A DNA stretch of 64,000 nucleotides from Deltaproteobacteria bacterium (lineage in GTDB: Bacteria > Myxococcota > UBA727 > VGSZ01), in contig JACOUT010000003.1 in the NCBI GenBank assembly GCA_016177705.1, positions 248,001 to 312,000 of the forward strand, written 5' to 3'. Below are positions 32,333-40,714 of the stretch, piece by piece. Each line of letters starts with the position of its first letter. Position 1 is the stretch's first letter. Below the pieces are notes generated by a model. That model had not been told where the DNA came from, made no database searches, and saw only the letters and a list, made by a program, of their open reading frames with translations. The translations under genes were made by a program, and so were the position numbers.

Positions 32333-33139
32333 TCAGCTCTTCTTCTGCTCGGCGGCGACCGTGTCGGCGCCGACGGTGGTGGGTTCGTGCTCCACGCGCG
32401 CGGCGCGGGCGAAGGCGTCCTGGTCGCGCGGCACCAGCACGCGCAGCGGCTCGACCAGCGCCACGCCGTGCTCGTCCATCTCGAGGATGACGATCTCCTC
32501 GCCGCGCGCGAGCTGCGCGCCGGGCGCGGCGCGCGCGCTCAGGATGACGTTGTCGGCGGCGATCTCGATCTGGCCGCCGCGCTCATCGACCTCGATGGTG
32601 ACGATGGCTGCGCGCCCGACGTGCGCCTGACCGCCCGCGGGCGCCTTGTCCTCGAACAGCTGGGCGAGCGGGCGCGTGACGACGCCGGTGAGCGCCAGGC
32701 CGCCGACCGCCGAGGCGCCGAGCGCGGCCAGCGCCGACAGCACCCCGGGGAGGTGCGGGTCGAGCAGGAAGCGCGTGAAGTACGAGAGCGTGAAGCCGAG
32801 CAGCGAGAACAGCGAGAAGGAGATGGTGATGGGCACCTGGCGCAGGCCCAGGAAGGCGAGCACCTCGCCGAGCGCGGACGCGCCCTTGACCGCGCCCGCC
32901 GCGTCGCCGCCGTCGCCGGCGAGCGCCTTGACCGCCTCGGCGCCGCCCTTGACCGCGCCCTCGACCGCGCCCTTGACCGCGCCCTCGACGGCACCCTTGA
33001 CCGCGCCCTCGGCGCCGTCGAAGGGGTTCAGGTCGGCGGCGCCGACGATGACCAGCGCCCAATAGCCGAGGCTGGCGGCGACCAGCGCCGCGTACACCAC
33101 CGTCGGGAGGGCCAGCACGGCCTCGAGGAACTGCTGCAC
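32333..33139 (-). CDS. YqiJ-like membrane protein paired with flotillin
   Basis: 268 residues. N-terminal membrane helix (about 8-33), an Ala/Gly/Lys/Glu insert with GAVKGAVEGAVKG repeats near 46-66, two further membrane helices (~104-122 and 130-152), then a C-terminal OB-fold-like beta domain (RAAIVTIEVDERGGQIEIAADN and later ARGEEIVILEMDEHG), as in YqiJ/NfeD-type proteins that partner flotillins. Located 9 bases upstream of the flotillin gene. The GAVKG repeat is an amphipathic addition not usual for YqiJ. Confidence 0.78.
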   Translation of the reverse strand: MQQFLEAVLALPTVVYAALVAASLGYWALVIVGAADLNPFDGAEGAVKGAVEGAVKGAVEGAVKGGAEAVKALAGDGGDAAGAVKGASALGEVLAFLGLRQVPITISFSLFSLLGFTLSYFTRFLLDPHLPGVLSALAALGASAVGGLALTGVVTRPLAQLFEDKAPAGGQAHVGRAAIVTIEVDERGGQIEIAADNVILSARAAPGAQLARGEEIVILEMDEHGVALVEPLRVLVPRDQDAFARAARVEHEPTTVGADTVAAEQKKS

Positions 33140-33265
33140 GGGACCCGGGAGCGTCCTCGATCTGCCGGATGGAAGACAAGCCCCGGCTGCGGGGTGCCGC
33201 CTCGGCGTCGATCAGGGCGCCGGGGGTTCGACCGAACGGCGCGGGCGGAGCTCTTCGGAGGAGGT
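33140..33265. other. Intergenic stretch upstream of the YqiJ-like gene
   Basis: About 126 bases between the YqiJ-like start and the left structured element. Only a small CCCCG-GCTG-CGGGG hairpin (33181-33194) is visible. It should contain the promoter for the YqiJ/flotillin pair, but no clear boxes are seen. Confidence 0.3.
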
Positions 33266-33454
33266 GGTGTCCTCGTGGGACGGGCCGAGGGTGAGGGTGG
33301 GTCCGCCTACGCGGCCCTGCGGTCCGGACCCTGGTCGAAGTGCCGCTTCGCGCCGACACGATCGGCGGGTCGGTCGTGCATGAGGCGCTGTGGTGTCCTG
33401 CCCGTTGGGCGCTTCGGCGGACCCGCCCTCACCCTCGGCCCTGCGCGTGGGGTC
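33266..33454. repeat. Left copy of a ~188-bp structured element flanking the restriction cassette
   Basis: Terminal arms of 26 bases (33282-33307 and 33416-33441) are inverted repeats with a single T/G mismatch, closing a 108-base interior. The interior holds a GCCC-GTT-GGGC hairpin (near 33400), a GCCGA-type 5-bp hairpin and the perfect 10-base palindrome GGTCCGGACC. The whole unit is the reverse complement of 42880-43066, with a 29-base identical block (33339-33367) and a 25-base identical block (33389-33413). It lies 6 bases past the hsdR stop. No transposase is adjacent. Confidence 0.85.
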
Positions 33455-33460
33455 GCACGC

Positions 33461-36400
33461 TCACCCGCGCGCGTCCTCGAAGATCCGCTGTGCGAGGTAG
33501 CCAAGGACCGCGCGCTGGAAGTCGTCGTCGTCGAGCACCTGGGAGACCATCTTCTCGTTGCGGTCGCGGCGCTGCACGAGGAGCATCAACAGCTTCTCCT
33601 TCACGCCGAGCAAGAAGTCGGGGAAGGCGTTGGCCTTGGCCTTCTGGATGACGCTCTCATCCGCCTTGCTGTCGGCCACGATCTGCTCGAGGCCGAGGCG
33701 GTCGCCCTCGTTGAAGTCGGTGCCGAAGCGCTTGTTGAACAGGTCGATGATGGTCGAGAGCGCGACCTCCACGTCCTTCTCGCCGCGGGTGCCGGTGTCC
33801 GTTGGGCCGGCGAGCATGCCCTTCTCGTCGGCCTTGAGCTTGATGGCGGTGTCGCCGACGTGGGCGAGCCGGTAGCTGTGCAGGTCGACCTCGCCGTCGA
33901 GGTGGATGGGGTCTCCCTTGGTCCGCGGGAGCTTCTTTTGGAGCAGGCGGCCGAACGAGTAGCGGATCTCGAGGTCACGATCGGCGTAGGTCATGGTCTG
34001 GGACACGAAGGCGTAGAGCCGCACGAACGCGCCGAGCTTGCCCTTCCAGGCGTCGCGCGCGTCCTCGTCGAGCTCGGTGAAGGCCGCGACCGCAGGGTCG
34101 AGGAAGGCGAGCACCTCGGCGTGCTCGGTGTCGTTGAGCTTGGCCTTCGGCTTGTAGAAGACCTTGGCGAAGCCCTCGAGCAACTCCGTGGTCCACACCG
34201 CGCCCTGGTCGAGATCGTGCGCGAGTTCGTCGAGGCGCTTGGGGTCGATGCCCTCCTCGATGGTGGTGGCGTTGTAGAAGGGCTGGAAGGCGGCCTGGAT
34301 CTCGTGCGGCTTGTTGACGAAGTCGAGCACGAAGACCGCGTCCTTGCCCGGGCAGGTGCGGTTGAGGCGCGACAGCGTCTGCACCGCCTGCACGCCAGAG
34401 AGCCGGCGATCGACGTACATCGCCACCAGCAGCGGCTGGTCGAAGCCTGTCTGGAACTTGTTGGCGACCAGCAGCACCTGGAACTCGTCGGAGCCGAATT
34501 TGGCGGGCAGCTCGGCCTCTGAGATGTTCTTGCCAGCGGCGTCGACGTTCATGCCGACCTCGGTGAACGACGCGCCAAGGTCGGGCTCGAAGACCGTGCC
34601 AGAGAAGGCGACCAGCGCGCGCATGTCCTCTATCTTCGACTCCTTCAGGTAGGCGTCGAAGGCGAGCTTGTAGCGGACGGCGTGCAGGCGTGACCTCGTC
34701 ACCACCATCGCCTTGGCCTTGCCGCCGAGCCGCTGGCGGATGTTCCAGCGGAAGTGGTCGGCGATGACGCGGACCTTCTGCGCGATGTTGTGCGGGTGCA
34801 GCGCCATGTACGCGGCCAGCGCCTTCTGCGCCTCGCGCTTCTTGACGACGCGATCCTTCTCCTTGGCGGAAACCAGCTTGTAGTAGGTCGCGTAGCTCGT
34901 GAAGTTCTCGAGCACGTCGAGGATGAAGCCCTCCTCGATGGCTTGGCGCATGGTGTAGAGGTGGAAGGGCTCCGGCTTCCGCTCCGCCGTTGCGGTGGCG
35001 CCGGGCGGGATGCGGCCGAAGACCTCCAGCGTCTTGAACTTCGGGGTCGCCGTGAAGGCGAAGAAGCTGACGTTGGCCTGTCGACCGCGAGACTGGATGA
35101 CGCGCACGATCTCGTCCTCGACGGTGGGCTCGTCGGGCTCTTCGGCGTCGGGGTCGGTGGGCGCGGCTTGAGCGCTCGCAGGCGGCGCGGCCTTCGCGCC
35201 CTCCTTGTCCTTCTTGGTGGCGAGCGCCTCGCGCAAGGAGCGCGCGGCTTCGCCGGTCTGGGAGCTGTGCGCCTCGTCGACGATGACGGCGTAGCTGCGG
35301 TCGGGCAGGCCGGCGAGCTTCTCGGTGACGAAGGGGAACTTCTGCAGCGTGGTGACGATGACGGGCGTGCCGCTCTCGAGCGCGGCCGCGAGCTGTTTGC
35401 TGTCCTCGTCGATCTTCTGCACGAAGCCGCTCTTGTGCTCGAGCTGCGCGATGGTGCCCTGCAGTTGCCGGTCGAGTACGCGGCGGTCGGTGACGACGAT
35501 GACGGAGTCGAAGACCTTTCTGTCCTGCGCGTCGTGCAACACGGCGAGCCGGTGCGCGGTCCACGCGATGGTGTTGCTCTTGCCCGAGCCGGCGGAGTGC
35601 TGGATCAAGTAGTGCTTGCCCGGCCCTTCGGCGCGCGCGGCGGCCTCGAGCTTGCGCACGGCGTCGAGCTGGTGGAAGCGCGGGAACAAGAGGTTCTTCG
35701 ACTCCTCCTTCTTGCCGCCCACGATCTTGCTCTCGGTCAAGAGCGCGACGAAGCGCGCGAGGATGTCGAGCAGCGAGTCGAACGCGAGCACCTCGCGCCA
35801 CAGGTAGGCGACCCGGTAGCTGCCGTCCGTCGTGCTCGGGTTGCCGGCGCCGCCGTCGTTGCCGCGGTTGAACGGCAGGAAGGTCGTGGCGCCACCGGCG
35901 AGCTTGGTGGTCATCCACACGACGTCGGTGTCGACGGCGAAGTGGACCAGCGCACGCTTCTGCCAGCGAAAGAGCGGCAACGTCGGATCGCGCTTCTGGT
36001 ACTGCTTGCGCGCGTGGTCGGCGGTCTGCCCGGTGAGCGCGTTCTTCAGCTCGAGCGTCGCCACCGGCAGGCCGTTGAGGCCGATGACCAGGTCGACGCT
36101 GTCGTTGCCGTTTGGGTCGAAGTGGACCTGTCGCGTGACGGTGAGGTTGTTCTGCGCGTAGCGCAGCGCGGTCTCGGGGTTGAGGCTGTGCGAGGGCTTG
36201 AAGAAGGCGAGGCGCAGCGTGACGCCGTGGACCTTGAAGCCGTGGCGCAGCACCTCGAGCGCGCCCTTGTAGTCGAGGTCCTTGACGAGGTCGTGCAACA
36301 CCTGGGGCTGGCGGTTGTTGCCGAGGGCCTTGTCGAGCGCGGCCCATTCCTTTGGCTGGGATCTCTCGAGGAAGGCGTAGAGGTCGTCGGGGAAGAGGCC

Positions 36401-36496
36401 GCGTGCGGCGTCGAAGCCGGCGGCGTCGCCCTCGCGGTAGCCGGCGGCGACGAGGTCGTTGACGATCGCCGCCTCGAAGTTCGCTTCCTTGAGCAC
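33461..36496 (-). CDS. hsdR: Type I restriction endonuclease subunit R
   Basis: 1011 residues, full length for HsdR. PD-(D/E)xK nuclease residues: Asp135 in DSVDLVIGLNG and E149-L-K151. Motor: Walker A HSAGSGKSN (300-308), DEAH box 407-410, then SFFAFTATPKFKT and later ARAL/VxxFSGT and SRLNRTCPGKD helicase motifs. It translocates DNA with ATP and cuts at a distance from unmethylated sites, in complex with HsdM and HsdS. Start overlaps the preceding gene's stop by one base, so it is the last gene of a five-gene coupled operon. Confidence 0.95.
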   Translation of the reverse strand: MLKEANFEAAIVNDLVAAGYREGDAAGFDAARGLFPDDLYAFLERSQPKEWAALDKALGNNRQPQVLHDLVKDLDYKGALEVLRHGFKVHGVTLRLAFFKPSHSLNPETALRYAQNNLTVTRQVHFDPNGNDSVDLVIGLNGLPVATLELKNALTGQTADHARKQYQKRDPTLPLFRWQKRALVHFAVDTDVVWMTTKLAGGATTFLPFNRGNDGGAGNPSTTDGSYRVAYLWREVLAFDSLLDILARFVALLTESKIVGGKKEESKNLLFPRFHQLDAVRKLEAAARAEGPGKHYLIQHSAGSGKSNTIAWTAHRLAVLHDAQDRKVFDSVIVVTDRRVLDRQLQGTIAQLEHKSGFVQKIDEDSKQLAAALESGTPVIVTTLQKFPFVTEKLAGLPDRSYAVIVDEAHSSQTGEAARSLREALATKKDKEGAKAAPPASAQAAPTDPDAEEPDEPTVEDEIVRVIQSRGRQANVSFFAFTATPKFKTLEVFGRIPPGATATAERKPEPFHLYTMRQAIEEGFILDVLENFTSYATYYKLVSAKEKDRVVKKREAQKALAAYMALHPHNIAQKVRVIADHFRWNIRQRLGGKAKAMVVTRSRLHAVRYKLAFDAYLKESKIEDMRALVAFSGTVFEPDLGASFTEVGMNVDAAGKNISEAELPAKFGSDEFQVLLVANKFQTGFDQPLLVAMYVDRRLSGVQAVQTLSRLNRTCPGKDAVFVLDFVNKPHEIQAAFQPFYNATTIEEGIDPKRLDELAHDLDQGAVWTTELLEGFAKVFYKPKAKLNDTEHAEVLAFLDPAVAAFTELDEDARDAWKGKLGAFVRLYAFVSQTMTYADRDLEIRYSFGRLLQKKLPRTKGDPIHLDGEVDLHSYRLAHVGDTAIKLKADEKGMLAGPTDTGTRGEKDVEVALSTIIDLFNKRFGTDFNEGDRLGLEQIVADSKADESVIQKAKANAFPDFLLGVKEKLLMLLVQRRDRNEKMVSQVLDDDDFQRAVLGYLAQRIFEDARG

Positions 36497-38334
36497 TACT
36501 CCCCCTTCCTCTGCTGAGCCGTGGCCGGCGTGCGGAACGCCTGCCGCGGATCGGTCGGGTTCTCAGGGATGGTTCGCTCCAGCAGGCCCTCGTCCACCAT
36601 GGGCGCCAAGTGCTCTTCCGCCAGGTGCCGCACCTTGCGCCGCCGCAGCAGGGTGGCGAGCTGGCGCGCCGTGAGCGGCCTCACCGCGCACAGCTCACGG
36701 ATGAGCTGGCGGATGGCCGGCGTTCGCGCCTTTGGTGAGAGGTCCGCGGCGCGCCTTGCCAGATCGGCCGGTAGGCCGAGGTCACCCGCATCCGGCTCGA
36801 GCCCCCCCGCATCCGTTCCGAGCCCCCCCGTATCCGGTCCGAGCCCCCCCGTATCCGGTTCGAGCCCCCCCGTTCTTTCGACCGCCCCCCGCGCGACCTG
36901 GGTCAGGACGTAGGAGGTGAGCGAACCCGAGTCCCTCATCGCGAGCAGGCCGCGGTCGCGCAGGTCGCGCAGCGCCTTGCTGGCGGTCAGGGTCTCGAGG
37001 CCGGTGGCGTCGCGCAGCTCGGCGTTGCTGACCGAGCCGTGTTGCAGCGCCAGCACGAGCGCGCGGACCTGCGGCTCGCTGAGCCCCTCCTTGGCGATGT
37101 TGCCGAGCCACTCCGCCGTCTGCGGCGTGATGTTCGGCGTGTTGCGCAGCGTGACCTTGAAGGTCTTGCCTGCGCCCTCGACCGTCGGCGGCGGCAGGAA
37201 CTGCGCGGTCATCTCGCCGAACATGCGCGGGATGCCCTCGCCCTGCTCGCGCATGTAGCCGAGGTCGACGAGCACGCGCGACAGGCGGGGGTTGCGGCTG
37301 GCATGCGCGCGGCGGCCGCCGCGCAGGTCTTCGAGCGAGACCGCGTCGACGACGCCACCGGGGCTCTCGATCTCCATGCGGTCGTCGAACAGCCAGACCT
37401 CCACGCCGCGCCCTTGGATCGCGTAGTCGCGGTGCGCCACCGCGTTCACGATGGCCTCGCGCCAGGCGAAGGTCGGGTACTCGGGCGCGTCCTCGAAGGT
37501 GGTGCCGCGCAGGCGCTTGGGCCGACGCAGCAGCGGGTCAATGGTGGCGAAGGTCGCCTGGAGCACGTGGGGGATGGCGCCCTCGATGCGCGGCAGATCC
37601 TCGACGTTGTGCAGGGCGCCGGTCTTCCGCTCGGTGCCCATCACGCGGAAGATGCGCACGCAGGCGTTTGGGTGATCGATCTTCTCCGGCGCGCGCGCGA
37701 ACAACAGCTCGGCGGCGCGCCGAAGCACGAGCTGGCCGGCGCGCTCGTCGGCGAGGCGTCGGCGCAAGAGGTAGTCGGCGATGTCGTCGGAGTGCTCGCA
37801 GGTGACGATGTCCACGAGCGCGAGCAGCTTCGGATCGAGGTCGCCGAGGGAGAGCGCGGAGCTGCGCGCCTCCCAGCTCTCCACCAGCCCGGCCTGCTTC
37901 CAGGCGTTGATCCGATCGGCGGCCATCTTCACGCAAGCATCGCCCTGCCGCACCGGGTAGCCGTTGCCGGTGACCATGACGGCGCTGGCGGCGATACCGA
38001 CGTCGAAGACCAGCACCGGCTTGCCGTCGAGCTGCTCGACGCGGCCGGCGTGGCCGGGCGGCTGCAAGCGGCGCTCGGGCACGAGCAGCATGTCGTTCAC
38101 GGCGTCGTCCGGGTAGGCGTGGCCGGTGACGGTGCCGTCGTCCTCGATGCCGAGCAGGAGCGTGCCGCCGTCGGTGTTGGCGAAGGCGGCGACCACCTCG
38201 GCGATCTCCTGCCTCACAGTCGCGCGGTCGCGCGGTCGCTTGGCGCCCGGCTCGCCGTCGAGGAGGCTCTTGCGCTCGAGGTACTGGCCCTCTGGGCCCT
38301 TGGCGATGCGGGCTAGGTCGAGGGTGGCGGTCAC
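36496..38334 (-). CDS. AlbA_2 (Schlafen-like) / RecG-like helicase-ATPase-associated protein
   Basis: 612 residues from a GTG at 38334 overlapping the previous stop (GTGA). N-terminal AlbA_2 domain (about 8-120: EGQYLERKSLL and VAAFANTDGGTLLLGIEDDG); a GHKL/HATPase_c_4-type region at ~275-370 (AWREAIVNAVAHRDYAIQGR, DDRMEIESPGG); winged-helix DNA-binding regions at ~390-480 and near 540-600. Between them residues ~486-518 are tandem 7-residue GGLxPDT repeats encoded by 21-bp units with G7 tracts. A nucleic-acid-binding regulator or effector, embedded in a restriction operon. R-linked AlbA_2 genes (called rlo in Campylobacter, as I recall) are a precedent. Confidence 0.85.
   Translation of the reverse strand: MTATLDLARIAKGPEGQYLERKSLLDGEPGAKRPRDRATVRQEIAEVVAAFANTDGGTLLLGIEDDGTVTGHAYPDDAVNDMLLVPERRLQPPGHAGRVEQLDGKPVLVFDVGIAASAVMVTGNGYPVRQGDACVKMAADRINAWKQAGLVESWEARSSALSLGDLDPKLLALVDIVTCEHSDDIADYLLRRRLADERAGQLVLRRAAELLFARAPEKIDHPNACVRIFRVMGTERKTGALHNVEDLPRIEGAIPHVLQATFATIDPLLRRPKRLRGTTFEDAPEYPTFAWREAIVNAVAHRDYAIQGRGVEVWLFDDRMEIESPGGVVDAVSLEDLRGGRRAHASRNPRLSRVLVDLGYMREQGEGIPRMFGEMTAQFLPPPTVEGAGKTFKVTLRNTPNITPQTAEWLGNIAKEGLSEPQVRALVLALQHGSVSNAELRDATGLETLTASKALRDLRDRGLLAMRDSGSLTSYVLTQVARGAVERTGGLEPDTGGLGPDTGGLGTDAGGLEPDAGDLGLPADLARRAADLSPKARTPAIRQLIRELCAVRPLTARQLATLLRRRKVRHLAEEHLAPMVDEGLLERTIPENPTDPRQAFRTPATAQQRKGE
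36781..36890 (-). repeat. 21-bp tandem coding repeat with homopolymer G7 tracts
   Basis: Four runs of seven C on the plus strand (36802-36808, 36823-36829, 36844-36850, 36865-36871), each 21 bases apart, plus one run of six (36885-36890). They encode the GGLxPDT repeats of the AlbA_2/RecG-like protein. Runs of this length in a coding frame are slippage-prone; see findings. Confidence 0.85.
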
Positions 38335-39455
38335 GGCTGCGACTCGTCTGCGAGGTCGAGACCAACGCGGGGCCGGCGCATGGCCGCAGGGACAAAGGTC
38401 AGGCTGACCGAGCCAGGGGAGCTGCATTGCTCATCCCACGCTGTACGTTCGATCGCCGCATCCACTTGCACGAGGCTCGGCTCCGCGTCGTCAGAGAGGA
38501 CGACCAGCGCCAGCGAGGCTGCGCGCGCATTCAAGGGCAAGTCGATGGTTGTCCCCTCGAATACAACGCTCCGCAACGCTGGCAGGTCGGTGGAGCTGCC
38601 GCCTCCAGGACGAAGCCAGCTCACACTCAAGGCTTGTCCCTCCGGCGCAACCGGCGCGTCGATTCGTTGGCGAAGCGCGGGCACGAGCGAATCGTGCTCC
38701 TCCTGTACCTGCCTGAAAGCAACCAGCCCGAGTCGAACATCGCGCGCGCGAACGAGCGAGTCGTTTTCGATCTCGACCTCTATCGTCAGGCGCAGGGCCT
38801 GTCCGGCGACCTGCAGCGAGCACCGGTGGTTCGAGACGGAGAGCCTGGGCTGCCTGCGGCGGCCGAGCACGAGATCCGAGACGAGGTGCGGGTAAACCTC
38901 GCGCGCCTCGTCCTCGACGCGGAAGTAGTAGGTCTGCTTGCCTTCCTTGACGACCGGCACGAGCGACGGCGACCGCGGCACCGCCACGAGGAGCACCTTG
39001 CCGCCAGTGACCTCCATCGCCAGGAAGCGAGGTGGAACGCCGAGGCTACCAATCAGGTCGGAGACGCTCCGGGACGCCCACTCCCTGAGGTCGCCCGTCA
39101 CCTCCTCGTGCGCGCCGGTGATGGGCTCCAGCACCTTGGGGGCCTTCGCGCGCTTCTCGTCGCGGGTCTGGTCCTTCACGCCGATGGCCAGCACGCCGCC
39201 CTCGGAATTGGCGAAGGCCGTGACGTACTGGCGCATGACGAACCGGAACCGCTCGCGCCGGTCGTGGTCGCTCTCCAGCGCCCGCCTCTTCTTCTCGTTC
39301 GCGGGCGTGAGGTCGAACAGCAGCCCGCTCTTGAAGTCCAGGTGAAGGCCCTCGTCGCTCGTGCTGGTCGCCAGGAACGCAGTGAGCGCCGCTTCGTCCA
39401 GCGGTTCTTCCCGCATGAGGTGGTCGAGGAACGCGAGGCTCGACGAGAACGTCAT
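38331..39455 (-). CDS. AlbA_2 (Schlafen-like) domain protein
   Basis: 374 residues; ATGA-type overlap with hsdS (start 39455, hsdS stop 39452). AlbA_2 core at ~30-170: SDEGLHLDFKSGLLFDL, then YVTAFANSEGGVLAIGVKD, and VTGGKVLLVAVPRSPSLVPVV. Residues ~205-374 form an all-beta region without recognised motif (LQVAGQALRLTIEVEIEND). It lacks the ATPase region of its downstream neighbour. Probably a nucleic-acid-binding accessory of the restriction system; whether it is a nuclease-like Schlafen or a regulator is not clear. Confidence 0.82.
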   Translation of the reverse strand: MTFSSSLAFLDHLMREEPLDEAALTAFLATSTSDEGLHLDFKSGLLFDLTPANEKKRRALESDHDRRERFRFVMRQYVTAFANSEGGVLAIGVKDQTRDEKRAKAPKVLEPITGAHEEVTGDLREWASRSVSDLIGSLGVPPRFLAMEVTGGKVLLVAVPRSPSLVPVVKEGKQTYYFRVEDEAREVYPHLVSDLVLGRRRQPRLSVSNHRCSLQVAGQALRLTIEVEIENDSLVRARDVRLGLVAFRQVQEEHDSLVPALRQRIDAPVAPEGQALSVSWLRPGGGSSTDLPALRSVVFEGTTIDLPLNARAASLALVVLSDDAEPSLVQVDAAIERTAWDEQCSSPGSVSLTFVPAAMRRPRVGLDLADESQP

Positions 39456-40714
39456 GCGGCCGGCTCCATCGCGCGCGCCTGTTTGGATCGCACGTCGAGC
39501 TGGCCGGTGACGGCGGCGGTGATGAGGGCTTGGCGGTACTCACGCAGCAGTTCGATAGACCGTAGCGCCACGTCGGCGAGTCTCCGATCCGCAGCGGTCG
39601 AGGAGGCAACATGCGCGACGATTCGCTCGCGCTCAGCTGGCGGCGGAACGGGCAACATGAGCTGAAAGAACTCCGTGGGGTAGAGCCGCAACCGGGATTT
39701 CCAAATGCCCTTCGACCAACGGTTGATCTCCGCGACGAAGGCAGGCGTCCGCACGAGCAGGTCATGGAACCGGACGCCACGCGGATCGCGCGGCACGTAC
39801 ACGTTGTAGGCCGGGCTCACGATGCCGTCGCAGGGCGCGACCCCCAAAGCCCCCATCCAAGCCCACATCGTATTCACAGCGAGGTCGTTCTTCTTGACGA
39901 GCTTGTAGCCCTCCGTCGTTTCTGCCTCGGTCATGTAGACCGTCTTCTCGCTTCGGGGCGTGACGCCAGTTAGGTGCGAGACCGTGAGCATCTCTTCGTC
40001 ACCCGTCGTCGAACGGCCTTGTCGTTCGGAGAAGAGCGCCTTCGTCCGCTCGACGCACCAGTGCGCTGGCACGCTCTCGAGCCATTCAACGCCCGAATCC
40101 TTCATCGGCACCGGCGGGCCGATCCCTTTCGTCACCGCCTGCGTGATGACCGCCTGCCGCTTCTCGTCGAGCAGCGCGAGCAGCCGCTCCTTCTTGGCGA
40201 TGAGGGCGTCGATGGCGGCGGTCTTCTTGTCGAGGAAGTCGGCGATGGCGCGTTGCTCGGGAAGATCGGGGAGCGGGACCGGAATCTCGCGCATCTTCCC
40301 CTGTGTGAGCTTGTCGCGCGTCGAGCCCTCAATGAAGTCCGAGTAGTCGTTGACGTTGAGTACATGAACCAGGAACCGGGCATCGACGTGGGGCGCTGGT
40401 CGCAGCACATGCGTGTGGTTGTTCACCCAGATCTTTCCATTGACCAGGAACGCGACCGGCTTGTCCTTGTCGAAGAACGGCGCGCCGTCCTCTCCGAGCA
40501 AGATCAGTTCCTCGTCAAACAACCATCGATCAACGTGATCGACGATCGCGTTGGCGCCCCAATAAGGGTAGTCCCCCTGCATTGCGCCGCGCTCGAGAGT
40601 GTTGAGCGGTACGCGCCTGCCATCAAGGCACCGAACAACGTGCTTCAACCGTTTAAGCTGCCATCCCGCAGGAAGCTCCGCCTGCCTGGGCGCCGACCCG
40701 AGCCGTGGGGTCAT
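39452..40714 (-). CDS. hsdS: Type I restriction specificity subunit S
   Basis: 420 residues with two target-recognition domains separated by the conserved helical spacer. TRD1 ~15-140 ends in MREIPVPLPDLPEQRAIADFLDKKTAAIDALIAKKERLLALLDEKRQAVI (central conserved region, given here as separate parts: PLPDLPEQRAIADFL and the following Lys-rich coil). TRD2 ~215-370 ends in PVPPPAERERIV and a second coil. It recognises a bipartite DNA sequence and assembles with HsdM and HsdR. Start overlaps the hsdM stop by 4 bases. The target site cannot be read from the sequence. Confidence 0.93.
   Translation of the reverse strand: MTPRLGSAPRQAELPAGWQLKRLKHVVRCLDGRRVPLNTLERGAMQGDYPYWGANAIVDHVDRWLFDEELILLGEDGAPFFDKDKPVAFLVNGKIWVNNHTHVLRPAPHVDARFLVHVLNVNDYSDFIEGSTRDKLTQGKMREIPVPLPDLPEQRAIADFLDKKTAAIDALIAKKERLLALLDEKRQAVITQAVTKGIGPPVPMKDSGVEWLESVPAHWCVERTKALFSERQGRSTTGDEEMLTVSHLTGVTPRSEKTVYMTEAETTEGYKLVKKNDLAVNTMWAWMGALGVAPCDGIVSPAYNVYVPRDPRGVRFHDLLVRTPAFVAEINRWSKGIWKSRLRLYPTEFFQLMLPVPPPAERERIVAHVASSTAADRRLADVALRSIELLREYRQALITAAVTGQLDVRSKQARAMEPAA

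Noticed and set aside
33340..33651. Open frames in both structured elements sharing a PLRADTIG...ALWCPARWALRRT peptide
   Set aside because: The similarity follows from conserved DNA in the repeat; the frames run off into unrelated sequence, so a protein is unlikely.
30491..34522. Very long open frame on the plus strand across the flotillin, YqiJ-like and hsdR genes
   Set aside because: It is antisense to well-supported genes, has no recognisable motif and reflects the lack of stop codons in high-GC DNA.
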